Shown: positions 52,311 to 60,283 of the stretch, piece by piece
Layout of the letters: every line of letters begins with the position of its first letter
Position numbering within the stretch: position 1 is the stretch's first letter
Assembly: GCA_964570285.1 (NCBI GenBank)
Contig: CAZMXP010000020.1
Location: forward strand, 1 to 64,000
DNA length: 64,000 nucleotides
Direction of reading: 5' to 3'
From: CAZMXP01 sp964570285
Lineage (GTDB): Bacteria; Planctomycetota; PLA2
Made by a program: the position numbers and the translations under genes
The notes under the pieces: model-generated
Told to the model about the DNA's origin: nothing
The model's database searches: none
Seen by the model: only the letters and a program-made list of their open reading frames with translations

Positions 52311-54041
52311 CTAGGGCTCTTCGATCAGCCCCGCCGCCGCCCGGACCTCGCCCCCCCGTTCCTCGAGCAGCCCGTTCGACCGGCAGCGTGAGAGGTAGGT
52401 GCCGAACGTCCCGGCCCCCGCCGTGAGCCCGACTGCCGCGGCGAGGTGCTCGCGCGAGAGCCACCGCGGGTAGGCCTCGACGAGCGCGTCGAGCAGGCGG
52501 CCGGCGGCCCCTGGCCCGAGCGCGTTCTTCCACATGGCCTGCACCTCCGCCGGCGACGAGGGTGCGGGGGGGATCCCCCCCACTGCCGCGAGCCCCTCGG
52601 GGGTGGACGAGATCAGGTCCCCTTCCTCCGCAATTAGTCCACCCGTCCTGAGGCGCGAGAGGTAGGTGCCGAAGGTCCCCCCGCGGTGGGCCAGGCCGCA
52701 GAGCGTGCCGAGCTGGGCCCGCGTGAGGCGCACGGGCGCGCGGGAGGCGAGGACGGCGAGGACCTTGCGTTCCGCGCCGAGGCCCCCGGAGGGCGCGGCA
52801 CGGCGCGCCGTGGGTAGCACAGAAATACCACCCTGCGGGCGCGGCAACTGCGCGGCCGGGGTCGGATTGTTATCCGAAACCCCTCCCTCCGGCGCAAGTG
52901 TGTCCGTCGTCAGCAAGAAGGGCTGCACCTCCTCCATCATCGCGCGCGCCTTCGCGAGCAGGTCACGCGCGGTGTTGAGCCGGCCGTCCGCCTTGATCGC
53001 GTTCCGGCGGACCAGCTTGCGAACCGCCACCGCACCCTCCTCGCGGGCCCTCGCGAGCGCGTCCGGATCTGTCGCGGACTTGCCGCGCATCGCTAGCTGA
53101 CGCTCGAGCTCCGCGATCCTTGCCCGCAGCGCCTTCGGGTCCTCGGCCTTCGCCTTCTCGATCGTCGCTGCCATCCGCTCGCGCAGCGCCCCGAGGTCGA
53201 CGTCGGCAAGCGTCGCCGGCGCGCGCCTCTCGCGGCCGACCTTCGGCGTGGCCCCGGAGTCGAGCGTCGAGGAGAGCCGGAAACGCGTGCGCACGGTGCG
53301 CCCGAGGAACTGCGGCGACCAGACCCACGCCTCGCCGCTCTCGAGGCCGGCGAGGCTCGCGAGGATCTCGCGCGACTGGTCGTGGTACTTGAGCCACTCC
53401 TCGATCGCCGCGCGGTCCTGGGGGCCCGTGGTGCGCATGGCGATGAGCGTCTGCACCTGCGTCAGGACGCTCTTGTTGATCGCCGCGCTCCGCTGGGTGA
53501 TGAGCGTCATGCCGAGCCCGCGGGCCCGGCCGCGGCGGACGATGTTCTCCCAGGCGCGGAGGAGCTGCGCCTCGTCGCGCATCGGCCGCTGCGGGATGTA
53601 GTCGTCGGCCTCCTCGAGGAAGAGGTGCAGCGGCTCCTCGTTGCGCTGGTAGAGGCGGCGCGCGAAGTCGAGGAGGAAGGCCTTCTTCGCCGCCTCGGAG
53701 TCGAAGCCGGAGACGTCGAGGACGCAGGAGATGCGCTGGTCGACGATCAGGTCGGCGACGAGCTGCCCGCCGGAGCGCTCGAGGGGGACGTCGCCGCGCT
53801 TCCCGCCGAGGATCGGGATCGCGAGCCCGGGGGACTTGCCGTCGCGGGAGGACCGCAGGCCGAACCACGCGCCGACCGGGTCGACGGCGACGAAGTGCAG
53901 GCCCGCGGCGTGCATCTCCTCGGCGAGGACGCGGGCCGCGTTGCTTTTGCCGGCGCCGCGGGCCGCGAGGAGGCCGAAGGTCTCGGTGACCGCCTCGAGC
54001 GGGAGGGAGAGGTCCTTCGACAGGGTGAGCTTCTGTGCCAT
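52311..54041 (-). CDS. HerA/FtsK-like ATPase with tandem C-terminal winged helices
   Basis: 576 residues from ATG 54041. Walker A is LLAARGAGKSNAARVLAEE (K32, S33) and Walker B LHLFLEEADDYIPQR (about 148-162). MTLITQRSAAINKSVLTQVQ and DRAAIEEWLKYH are typical of HerA/DUF87 hexameric DNA translocases. The middle has a coiled coil (DPKALRARIAELERQLAMRG). The end has two related winged-helix units, VRLTRAQLGTLCGLAHRGGT and WLSREHLAAAVGLTAGAGT, both followed by FGTYLSR. No NurA gene is adjacent. It likely pumps or resects DNA in phage recombination or entry. Confidence 0.88.
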   Translation of the reverse strand: MAQKLTLSKDLSLPLEAVTETFGLLAARGAGKSNAARVLAEEMHAAGLHFVAVDPVGAWFGLRSSRDGKSPGLAIPILGGKRGDVPLERSGGQLVADLIVDQRISCVLDVSGFDSEAAKKAFLLDFARRLYQRNEEPLHLFLEEADDYIPQRPMRDEAQLLRAWENIVRRGRARGLGMTLITQRSAAINKSVLTQVQTLIAMRTTGPQDRAAIEEWLKYHDQSREILASLAGLESGEAWVWSPQFLGRTVRTRFRLSSTLDSGATPKVGRERRAPATLADVDLGALRERMAATIEKAKAEDPKALRARIAELERQLAMRGKSATDPDALARAREEGAVAVRKLVRRNAIKADGRLNTARDLLAKARAMMEEVQPFLLTTDTLAPEGGVSDNNPTPAAQLPRPQGGISVLPTARRAAPSGGLGAERKVLAVLASRAPVRLTRAQLGTLCGLAHRGGTFGTYLSRLRTGGLIAEEGDLISSTPEGLAAVGGIPPAPSSPAEVQAMWKNALGPGAAGRLLDALVEAYPRWLSREHLAAAVGLTAGAGTFGTYLSRCRSNGLLEERGGEVRAAAGLIEEP

Positions 54042-54043
54042 GG

Positions 54044-54340
54044 TCAGGTCTTCTGTTGCGCGCGGCCGCCTACGCGCAGCACCCTTCGCGGCATCTGGTG
54101 CTCCCGCAGCACGCGACCCGGCGGTGGCGGTGGAGGAGACGGCCGAAGATCGGCCGTGGCCCCCGCTTCCCCGGACGGCCCCCCGCCGGCGAGCTCGCGA
54201 ACGAGGTGCGGCCCGAGCTGCTCCTGGAGGCGCGCGAGGAGGACGGAGTTGTAGGGCTTCGCGCCCGGGCTCTCGACGAGCTGGCGTTGCATGGCGGTGC
54301 ACGCGCGGGCGAGCGCGGAGAGGATCGCGGCGCGGGTCAC
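54044..54340 (-). CDS. Small phage protein upstream of the HerA-like gene
   Basis: 98 residues from GTG 54340. The N-terminal half is helical (TRAAILSALARACTAMQRQL, YNSVLLARLQEQLGPHLVRE), resembling the packing domain seen in small terminase- or helicase-associated proteins. The second half is a Pro-rich tail (PSPPPPPPGRVLREHQ). It is 2 bp upstream of the HerA-like gene and overlaps the preceding gene by GTGA, so a joint role is likely. No family is recognised. Confidence 0.55.
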   Translation of the reverse strand: MTRAAILSALARACTAMQRQLVESPGAKPYNSVLLARLQEQLGPHLVRELAGGGPSGEAGATADLRPSPPPPPPGRVLREHQMPRRVLRVGGRAQQKT

Positions 54341-54549
54341 TGGAGATCTCCGACGATCTTCGCGAGGTCCTCCGCGATCGACGGGTCGCCCAGGTACGCG
54401 TCGAGAGCCGCGCGCAGGGGCGGCTTCAAGTCGCCGAGTCCGCGCATCCAGTCGAGGTAGCGGAGCCCCTCGTCGGTCTCCGCGACCTTGTCGATCGACA
54501 GCCCCTTGTGCTTGCCGAAGGGGAGGATGAAGTCGCCGGGGGCGATCAT
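54337..54549 (-). CDS. ExoX C-terminal/DUF3820-like domain protein
   Basis: 70 residues from ATG 54549. FILPFGKHKGLSIDKVAETD followed by GLRYLDWMRGLGDLKPPLRA is the compact F-G-K-H-x-G ... Y-L-x-W motif of DUF3820 and of the C-terminal domain of ExoX-like exonucleases. It occurs as a free small protein in many phages and likely binds DNA or supports a nuclease. Its gene neighbours include the HerA-like ATPase and other recombination genes. Confidence 0.8.
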   Translation of the reverse strand: MIAPGDFILPFGKHKGLSIDKVAETDEGLRYLDWMRGLGDLKPPLRAALDAYLGDPSIAEDLAKIVGDLQ

Positions 54550-54578
54550 CGCACCCACTCTCCCGTCGCCGCGTCCAT

Positions 54579-55217
54579 CTACCCCTCCCCCGCCGCGGCG
54601 CGGATTCGGTAGATCCGCTTCCGCACGTCGTCTTCGGACCACCATGAGCCGTCGAGCGAACTCTCGAACTCCTCTGCCGCCTCCTCGATGCCCATCCTTC
54701 GCCCCTCGCGCCTCGCGGCGGCGAGGGCGGAGCGGATGCGCTCGGCGGCATCGGCTCTGGTAAGCCCGAATTGCCACGTCGGCTCGTAAGGCCCGACGTA
54801 ACTCCCCTCGCGCACGTCCTCCGCGATCTGCTCCGCGTCCCCCTCCGCGTCGAGCAGCGCGCGAAGGCGGTCGCGCTCCAATTCCGCGAAGGTGGCGCGC
54901 TCGCGCTGCCGATCCGCCTCGCCTTCCGCGCTCTTCCAGTTCGCGGCCATCGTCTCGGAGTGGACTTGCAGCCCGTCCCGCTCCGCCACGAGCGCCGACC
55001 ACTCCTCCGGCGAGGGGATGCGCGCGAACTCCCACGCGATGCCGCTCTCCGCGTAGCGGGATTGCACCGTCTCGGTACCGCGATCCGTCTCGATCATCAT
55101 GTCGCCGGTGATGGGGTCATGCCAGAACTCGACGACGTGCGAGGCGTGGGGTGCGCCGACCTCGCGGACCCACCACGGGCCGTGTTCCTTCGGAAGCTCT
55201 CGGGTCCACCCGCTCAT
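54579..55217 (-). CDS. Phage protein with coiled coil, function unknown
   Basis: 212 residues from ATG 55217. The N-terminal part (HGPWWVREVGAPHASHVVEF, WHDPITGDMMIETDRGTETV) is a short beta domain found at the start of assorted phage proteins. The middle coiled coil (EWSALVAERDGLQVHSETMA, ATFAELERDRLRALLDAEG) and an acidic/basic helical end (RRMGIEEAAEEFESSLDGSW) follow. The start overlaps the next upstream gene in ATGA. No known activity can be read from it. Confidence 0.6.
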   Translation of the reverse strand: MSGWTRELPKEHGPWWVREVGAPHASHVVEFWHDPITGDMMIETDRGTETVQSRYAESGIAWEFARIPSPEEWSALVAERDGLQVHSETMAANWKSAEGEADRQRERATFAELERDRLRALLDAEGDAEQIAEDVREGSYVGPYEPTWQFGLTRADAAERIRSALAAARREGRRMGIEEAAEEFESSLDGSWWSEDDVRKRIYRIRAAAGEG

Positions 55218-55420
55218 CGCATGATGCTCCTCAGCACGGCATCGCGCTCCGCCTGCGACAGCAGCGCGTGCGCCCGACCGCACTCCTCCTCCTCGCACGA
55301 GGCATGGACCAGCGGACCATCGGGGCGGCGCTCCCCCGGCCAGTAGTGCGGGTGGGGGATCTTGTCGGCTCCGGGGTGTCCGCAGAGGCCGCAGGTGTCG
55401 TCGTCGCTCTCGCCGCTCAT
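55214..55420 (-). CDS. Small zinc-binding phage protein
   Basis: 68 residues from ATG 55420. DTCGLCGHPGADKIPHPHYW, then LVHASCEEEECGRAHALLSQ shows a C-x-x-C and a C-x4-C pair with several His, a probable zinc site. It is the short type that precedes coiled-coil proteins in phage operons. ATGA overlap links it to the downstream gene. Confidence 0.55.
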   Translation of the reverse strand: MSGESDDDTCGLCGHPGADKIPHPHYWPGERRPDGPLVHASCEEEECGRAHALLSQAERDAVLRSIMR

Positions 55421-55457
55421 CGGTTCCTCCGGCGGCTGCGGTTGCAGCAGGGCATCG

Positions 55458-55595
55458 TCAGGACCCCCAGCCCGCGAAACTGGCCAGCATTCCCACGATG
55501 ACCCACACCAGCGCGACGATCACAAACCAGTACCAGCGCACATCGAGCCACAGCAGGAGCAGCGCGGACGCGACGATCCATCCGGCGACCTTCAC
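55458..55595 (-). CDS. 45-residue membrane protein
   Basis: A frame of 46 codons including stop starts at GTG 55595, in a GTGA overlap with a preceding short frame, with GGCAGGAAG upstream as ribosome site. The product VKVAGWIVASALLLLWLDVR followed by YWFVIVALVWVIVGMLASFA has two adjoining hydrophobic segments. It is too short for most gene finders. The hydrophobic pattern is maintained over the whole length, which argues for a real membrane protein. Its role is unknown. Confidence 0.6.
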   Translation of the reverse strand: MKVAGWIVASALLLLWLDVRWYWFVIVALVWVIVGMLASFAGWGS

Positions 55596-55632
55596 GTCGC
55601 CACTTCCTGCCGCCCGAGCGCGAGGGCGGCGC

Positions 55633-56037
55633 TCATCGCTTCACCCGCGGCATCGCAGCATCCCAGTCGTAGTACCGCTCGACATCGTGCCCCATCGCCG
55701 CGTTGAAGAGATCGCAGGCGATCGCGGCGGTGTAGGGATTGATCCTCGCCCTCCCTCCGGGGGTCGGCAGGTCGTGCGGCGCGAGGCGCTGCGACGCGCT
55801 CAGCTCGACGGCGAGCATCGCGCCCGTCACGCACGCGAGCACGACCCGTTCGCCATCGCGCGCGAGCGAGAAGAGGTAGCGCGTCCCGTCGCCGGGCTGG
55901 AGTTCGAGCAGGGCGGCGTCCCCGCACTGCCGCACGTTCACCTCAAGGCTGGCGAGGAAGTCCTGCCAGCGCACGTAGACGTGGTCCTCCACCCTGCGCG
56001 GCGGATCGTGCGCGGGGTTGCGGCTGTAGACGATCAT
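55633..56037 (-). CDS. Phage protein of unknown function
   Basis: 134 residues from ATG 56037 (ATGA overlap with the preceding gene). VYVRWQDFLASLEVNVRQCG, YLFSLARDGERVVLACVTGA and NPYTAAIACDLFNAAMGHDV suggest a mixed alpha/beta fold. No motif or family is recognised. Its stop overlaps an ATG that would encode only 14 codons before the 45-residue membrane protein starts. Confidence 0.55.
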   Translation of the reverse strand: MIVYSRNPAHDPPRRVEDHVYVRWQDFLASLEVNVRQCGDAALLELQPGDGTRYLFSLARDGERVVLACVTGAMLAVELSASQRLAPHDLPTPGGRARINPYTAAIACDLFNAAMGHDVERYYDWDAAMPRVKR

Positions 56038-56240
56038 GACGAGGCCTTGGCTCGCTTGTCGCAGGCCGACGAGACGCACACGTTGACGCCGGGGTCCGGC
56101 AGCCGGATCACGATCTCGCCGTCGCGCGGCTCCACATCTCCGGTGGACCACTCGAGGATGTCTTTCATGCGCAGCTTCGGGTTCCTCAGTTCGGCGCGCG
56201 CCGCCGCAAGGATCGCCTTCTCAAGAGTCGCCATGCTCAT
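56034..56240 (-). CDS. Small phage protein
   Basis: 68 residues from ATG 56240 (ATG 56234 is an alternative). A helix (MATLEKAILAAARAELRNPK) and a beta half (WSTGDVEPRDGEIVIRLPDP) with CVSSACDKR are visible. It begins 3 bp after the ParB-like gene, suggesting coupled expression, and overlaps the next gene by ATGA. No family is known to me. Confidence 0.5.
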   Translation of the reverse strand: MSMATLEKAILAAARAELRNPKLRMKDILEWSTGDVEPRDGEIVIRLPDPGVNVCVSSACDKRAKASS

Positions 56241-56243
56241 CGG

Positions 56244-57869
56244 TCACTCCTTCGGGCTGCTCGCCCTCTTCGACTTCCCCTTCCGCTTCGCCGCCTTCCG
56301 CTTGCGCGGCGCCGCCGGCGCGCACGCCGTGCAGAGCGTCTCCGTCTCGTCCGCCCACGCGCACCCGCCCTCGCAGGCGGCCTCCTCGGAACAGCCGCAC
56401 TGGCGGCAGGTGCCGGGCTCGGCGTCGTCTCCAGACGAGTGGACCCCCTTGCCCTTCTTCACCGGCTTCTCGGCCGGGGCGTGCTCGTCGAGGATCGCCT
56501 CCAGGTCGATCCCGAGGGTCTTAGCGCGGTCCGGCGCCTCTCGACAAGCAATCCAATCGTTGCTGAGGTCGTCGTTGATCTGCACGAATACGAGGTGCCG
56601 AAGCAGATCCTCGGTGTTCGGGCCCGCGGGGATCACTGCCTGGAGCTTCTTGGGGTTGGTTCCGTATCCATACGCAAGCTTGAGGAGGATCTGCCCCAGG
56701 GGCCCCGAGGCCTTCGGCTCGAGCTCCTTGATGCGCGCGACGAAGGCCTCGCGAATCGCCGGCAGCGCCTTCTTGTAGCGCTTCTGCTCGGCCTCCCGCT
56801 TCTCCTGCTCCGCCTTGCGGCGCGCCTCCTCGCGCTCCCACTTCGCCTGCGCCTTCGACTGCTTCCCGGTGCTGCCCTCCTCGCGCTCCTTCGCGCGCTT
56901 CGCCTTCTCGCGCATCTCGGCGCCCCAGTGCGTCTTGCAGCGGTCCTTCTTCGTGCAGACGAGGAACGCCTCGCCGCGGCCGTGGCCGACGACGATCAGC
57001 CCCATCTCTGCGTGCTCGCAGGTCTTCGATTTCGCCTCGCCGTCCGCGCGCTTCCACGAACGGCAAGTCAACGTCCGGACCTCGCCCTTCAGGTCGGTCG
57101 GCAGCGAGAACTCGCGGGTGATGGGCAGCACCTTCTCCGCCTCGGCGACCTTGGCCGCCGTCTCGGGGAAGACCATCTGGTCCACCGCGGCCGCGTCGAA
57201 CCGGATGTGCTCGTCGATCCACGCCCCGAACTCCCGCACGCTGCGCGCCTTGATCCGGTCGTGCTCCTCGTCCCTCTCCTGGTCAGGGTCGAAGAGCACG
57301 TACTCGTGCTCGAAGAGCGCCCTCTCTGCAGGATCCATCGCCCGCGCCTGCTGCTCCGGCTTCAAGCGCGCGAGAAGGATCGCGTGGCCCGCCGCGAACT
57401 TTCCGGCCAGGAACGCCGTCTGCGCCTCCTCGCAGAGCGCGCAGAGCTTCATCCGGTCGTACACGTAGCTCGCACTCTTCCCGACCTTCGCCGCGATGTC
57501 GTCGACGCTCCGCTTGTGCTTGCGGTGCAGGACCTCGTAGCCCGCCGCCTCCTCCATCGGGTGCAGGTCGGCGCGCCGCAGGTTCTCCGTCAGCATCAGC
57601 TCGAGCATCACGTCGTCGGCGATCTCGCGCACGACGGCGGGGATCTCGGAGAGGCCCGCGGCCTTCGCCGCCCGGAAGCGCCGGTGCCCCGCGACGATCT
57701 CGTGCGTCGCGCCGTTCTTCCCCGCGTGCGGGCGCACGAGGATAGGCTGGAGCACGCCGTGCTCCCTCACGCTGGCCGTGAGCTCGGCGAGCTTCTCCTC
57801 GTCGAAGTCCTTCCTCGGGTTGAGCCTGCTCTCGACCAGCTGGTCGAGGGCGATCGTGTTCGTCATCAT
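56244..57869 (-). CDS. ParB-like protein with extra C-terminal zinc-finger region
   Basis: 541 residues from ATG 57869. The N-terminal ParB domain is clear: IALDQLVESRLNPRKDFDEE, LAELTASVREHGVLQPILVR, HEIVAGHRRFRAAKAAGLSE, IPAVVREI, LMLTENLRRADLHPMEEAAG. The helix-turn-helix reads VDDIAAKVGKSASYVYDRMK. The remaining 300 residues are unlike chromosomal ParB (about 300 in total): a mixed domain with TCRSWKRADG and CEHAEMGLIV, a long charged coiled coil (AKWEREEARRKAEQEKREAE) and a Cys-rich end (GTCRQCGCSEEAACEGGCAW). No ParA gene accompanies it, so it is more likely a phage nucleoid or regulatory protein than a partition factor. Confidence 0.88.
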   Translation of the reverse strand: MMTNTIALDQLVESRLNPRKDFDEEKLAELTASVREHGVLQPILVRPHAGKNGATHEIVAGHRRFRAAKAAGLSEIPAVVREIADDVMLELMLTENLRRADLHPMEEAAGYEVLHRKHKRSVDDIAAKVGKSASYVYDRMKLCALCEEAQTAFLAGKFAAGHAILLARLKPEQQARAMDPAERALFEHEYVLFDPDQERDEEHDRIKARSVREFGAWIDEHIRFDAAAVDQMVFPETAAKVAEAEKVLPITREFSLPTDLKGEVRTLTCRSWKRADGEAKSKTCEHAEMGLIVVGHGRGEAFLVCTKKDRCKTHWGAEMREKAKRAKEREEGSTGKQSKAQAKWEREEARRKAEQEKREAEQKRYKKALPAIREAFVARIKELEPKASGPLGQILLKLAYGYGTNPKKLQAVIPAGPNTEDLLRHLVFVQINDDLSNDWIACREAPDRAKTLGIDLEAILDEHAPAEKPVKKGKGVHSSGDDAEPGTCRQCGCSEEAACEGGCAWADETETLCTACAPAAPRKRKAAKRKGKSKRASSPKE

Positions 57870-57872
57870 CGT

Positions 57873-58025
57873 CTACCTCCAGAACAGCGCATCGGGGATG
57901 CGCAGGAATAGTTCGGTCTCCGTGAGGTCGGGGTGCGCGAAGCGATAGCGCGTCAGCGCGATCGTGACGTAGATCAGCAGTGCCGTGCCGACGATCCCCC
58001 ACAGGCGCCGTTCGCGGTCGCTCAA
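57873..58025 (-). CDS. 50-residue single-span membrane protein
   Basis: 51 codons from a TTG at 58025 that overlaps the stop of the RuvC-like gene (TTGA). The product RRLWGIVGTALLIYVTIALT is a transmembrane helix with a charged N-terminus, followed by RYRFAHPDLTETELFLRIPD. It ends 3 bp before the ParB-like gene. The tight coupling and clean hydrophobic profile support it despite the rare start codon. Confidence 0.55.
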   Translation of the reverse strand: MSDRERRLWGIVGTALLIYVTIALTRYRFAHPDLTETELFLRIPDALFWR

Positions 58026-58492
58026 GCCCCGATCTCCCTCAGCGCCACTTCCATCACCCACAGCGCGTCGGCCACATGCTCGCTCGACACCTCGAGCTCC
58101 GGCCACCGCGCGCGCGTCGCCGCGAGCATCGCGGGCTTGTCGGTCCCCTTGCCCCCGCCCTTGCCCGTCGCGGCCCGCTTGATCGTCGAGGGGTTGAACC
58201 CCTTGTATTGGATGTCGCGCTCCGCGCATGCGGCCTCGATCTCCCCCACGAGCGCGAGCAGCACGCGCGCCGCGACCGCATTCCGGATCGTCCCCCCCGG
58301 GTCCTCGTAGAAGACGAAGTCCGTGCGCGTGGCGATCGCCTCGGCCAGGTGCTTGCGGAACCGCAGGATGCGCATCCCGTTGCTCTCGCCGCGCTGCACC
58401 GAGCAGTCCCACTCGGCGACGATCAGGGGCTTCCTGTCCTCGCGGATCACGCAGGCCGCGATCGTGCCGAGGTCGAGTGCGAGGAGTCTCAC
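58022..58492 (-). CDS. RuvC-like Holliday junction resolvase
   Basis: 156 residues from GTG 58492 (GTGA overlap). The RNase H-like catalytic order is visible: RLLALDLGTIAACVI (first Asp), DFVFYEDPGGTIRNAVAARV (Glu), KGFNPSTIKRAATGKGGGKG, then VSSEHVADALWVMEVAL (His and Asp near the C-terminus). This is the arrangement of phage and fungal/poxviral-type RuvC proteins that cut four-way junctions before packaging. It sits among the recombination genes of the left-going block. Confidence 0.85.
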   Translation of the reverse strand: MRLLALDLGTIAACVIREDRKPLIVAEWDCSVQRGESNGMRILRFRKHLAEAIATRTDFVFYEDPGGTIRNAVAARVLLALVGEIEAACAERDIQYKGFNPSTIKRAATGKGGGKGTDKPAMLAATRARWPELEVSSEHVADALWVMEVALREIGA

Positions 58493-58734
58493 GGACCTAC
58501 CGCCTCCCCGCGCTGCTCTGCCGCTGCGTTCTCCGCCCACCGGCGCGGCAGGGGAGGCGGTTCGGGGGTCAGGTCGCGCCCGATGATCCACCCGACGAGC
58601 CGCCGAAGCGGGTTGCCATCGCGCGCTCGCTGGCGGAGCATCGCGCGGTCCTCCTCCATGCGCGCGACGAACGCGGTCCACGACTCGCCCGGCCGCTTGG
58701 GCGGAGGCATGGGAGGAAACGGACGCATGCCCAT
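58489..58734 (-). CDS. Small Pro/Arg-rich phage protein
   Basis: 81 residues from ATG 58734. A Pro-rich N-terminus (MGMRPFPPMPPPKRPGESWT) leads into a basic helix (AFVARMEEDRAMLRQRARDG) and a short hydrophobic stretch (LRRLVGWIIGRDLTPEPPPL). It has no recognisable domain. It is bounded by a GTGA overlap with the RuvC-like gene and a 1-bp overlap with the gene before it. Confidence 0.5.
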   Translation of the reverse strand: MGMRPFPPMPPPKRPGESWTAFVARMEEDRAMLRQRARDGNPLRRLVGWIIGRDLTPEPPPLPRRWAENAAAEQRGEAVGP

Positions 58735-58946
58735 CAGAGCTTCTCGATGTCGGCGGCGACGTCGTCCGCCTCGTCCACATCCCCCTCGGGGTCCACTTCG
58801 ATGCGGAGCCCGCGCACGTGCTCCGCGGCGGCCTCCAGCCCGTCCTCGCGGCCCGCGTCGAACGCCTCCCGCATGAGGTCGCGGATCGACTGCGTGTCGT
58901 CAGCGTTCGGGTGGTGGTTCTTGCGCATCCAATCGGAGAAGTCCAT
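58734..58946 (-). CDS. Small acidic phage protein
   Basis: 70 residues from ATG 58946, chosen because AAGGGAG lies upstream. MDFSDWMRKNHHPNADDTQS and RDLMREAFDAGREDGLEAAA form helices and the tail is strongly acidic (DPEGDVDEADDVAADIEKL). Acidic small proteins of this type may be DNA mimics or host inhibitors, but no evidence selects one. Confidence 0.5.
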   Translation of the reverse strand: MDFSDWMRKNHHPNADDTQSIRDLMREAFDAGREDGLEAAAEHVRGLRIEVDPEGDVDEADDVAADIEKL

Positions 58947-59149
58947 GGTGCTCCCTTCGATCTCAAGGAACCGCCCGCCACGTGTTTCATGGCCGCGTCG
59001 GCGACGTCGGCGGATCTCCCGCCGCACCATGCGTGGCGAACGGATCGGTTTTCAGAGATGGGAGGCGGCGGTGGCGCTGTCGGAGGGGACACGCCGGGCG
59101 AATTGGGAAAAGGGTTCTGCTCGGGTTGAGCGCCGCCCCCCATGAGTAG

Positions 59150-59461
59150 CTACTTCTTCTTCTTCCCCCCCGCGCCGTCCCCGGCCATCGCGTCCTCGAT
59201 GTCGAGCTGGCTGTCGGGCGGTGCCAACGTGACGTCGCCGCTCTTCAGCCGGTAGGCGAAGCGGTCCTCGTTCGTCGCGCGGAGGATGTCGTTGATCTGC
59301 TGGTCGCAGAGGGCGATCGCCTCCTTCGTCTTGTCGTAGGCCTCCTTGCGGCCGACGAGCTCGGCCTCGTGGCCGGCCTTCTTCTGGTGGATCCTCTTGA
59401 GCTCCTCGAGCACCTCGTGCTCGTCGAGCGGGGTCGTGGACTTGTAGTCGCTGCGCTTCAT
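59150..59461 (-). CDS. Helical phage protein with lysine tail
   Basis: 103 residues from ATG 59461. A long amphipathic helix (DEHEVLEELKRIHQKKAGHE, KEAYDKTKEAIALCDQQIND) is followed by FAYRLKSGDVTLAPPDSQLD and the tail GGKKKK. It precedes a 200-bp gap without gene and follows the ssDNA-binding-like gene on the transcript. Function unknown. Confidence 0.6.
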   Translation of the reverse strand: MKRSDYKSTTPLDEHEVLEELKRIHQKKAGHEAELVGRKEAYDKTKEAIALCDQQINDILRATNEDRFAYRLKSGDVTLAPPDSQLDIEDAMAGDGAGGKKKK

Positions 59462-59473
59462 GCGTGTGCTCCC

Positions 59474-60283
59474 CTAGAACGGCACGACCTCAAAGTCGAT
59501 CTCGTCGTCGGGCCCGGGCTCCGGCGCGGGCCTGCTCCTCGCCTCCTCGCGCACGGCCTTTGCCGCGTCGGCGGCGGCGGCGCCCGCCTCCGCGTCGGTC
59601 AGCTTCGGGCGCATCGGGATGTTGATGTCCCTCGGCGGCGACGCGGTGCCAGGGCCTTCGGACTCCGGCGTCCCGCCGGGCGCGGTCGCCGGCGCTGTCG
59701 GCGTCGCGACGGGTGCGGGCCTCGGCACCCCGCTGCTCGCCTTCGCCGGCGCGCTCTTGCCGGGCTTCGGCACGGACTGGCGCGCGACCTTCCCGGCCGG
59801 CGGCTGGGCGCCGTCCATCACGAGCATGCGCTTGCGCAGGTCGGCCAGGAACGCCTTGTGCTCGTCCTCCGGCATCTCCTCGCGCTGCGCTCCGCCGGGA
59901 CGGTTGATGAACATGACGCGGAGGCGCTCGCCGTGCGAGCCGTCCTTCTTCTCGTACTTCTCCTTGCCGATGACGATCTCCGCCTTCGCGCCACGCAGCG
60001 CACTGGCCTTGACGGGGTCCTCCTGGAGGCCCTCGGGCGTGTCGACCTGGTGGATCTCGTCGAGTTCCCAGCCGCGCGCGGCGGGATCCCATCCGAGAGC
60101 GACGAGTTCCTTCGTCACGTACCGGACGGTGCCCTCCGTCAGGTAGCGGTAGGCCCAGATGAGGCCGGCCTCATCGTTCCAGAAGGCGAGGCGGATCTCC
60201 GGCGTGCCCTTGTTCGAGGACTTTCCGACGTAGCTCGCGATGCACATCGCGGGGTACGTGCCGGGTTCGTAGTTGTGGCTCAC
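59474..60283 (-). CDS. Putative phage ssDNA-binding protein (DUF669-like) with acidic tip
   Basis: 269 residues from GTG 60283. The N-terminal beta domain (YPAMCIASYVGKSSNKGTPE, IRLAFWNDEAGLIWAYRYLT, LVALGWDPAARGWELDEIHQ, KAEIVIGKEKYEKKDGSHGE, RLRVMFINRPGG) resembles DUF669/SSB-like phage proteins. A long Pro/Ala linker and the end PDDEIDFEVVPF, an acidic tip ending in aromatic-Phe, are the hallmarks by which SSB proteins recruit partners. It is coupled by GTGA to the Sak4-like ATPase, as expected for a recombination-replication module. Confidence 0.65.
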   Translation of the reverse strand: MSHNYEPGTYPAMCIASYVGKSSNKGTPEIRLAFWNDEAGLIWAYRYLTEGTVRYVTKELVALGWDPAARGWELDEIHQVDTPEGLQEDPVKASALRGAKAEIVIGKEKYEKKDGSHGERLRVMFINRPGGAQREEMPEDEHKAFLADLRKRMLVMDGAQPPAGKVARQSVPKPGKSAPAKASSGVPRPAPVATPTAPATAPGGTPESEGPGTASPPRDINIPMRPKLTDAEAGAAAADAAKAVREEARSRPAPEPGPDDEIDFEVVPF

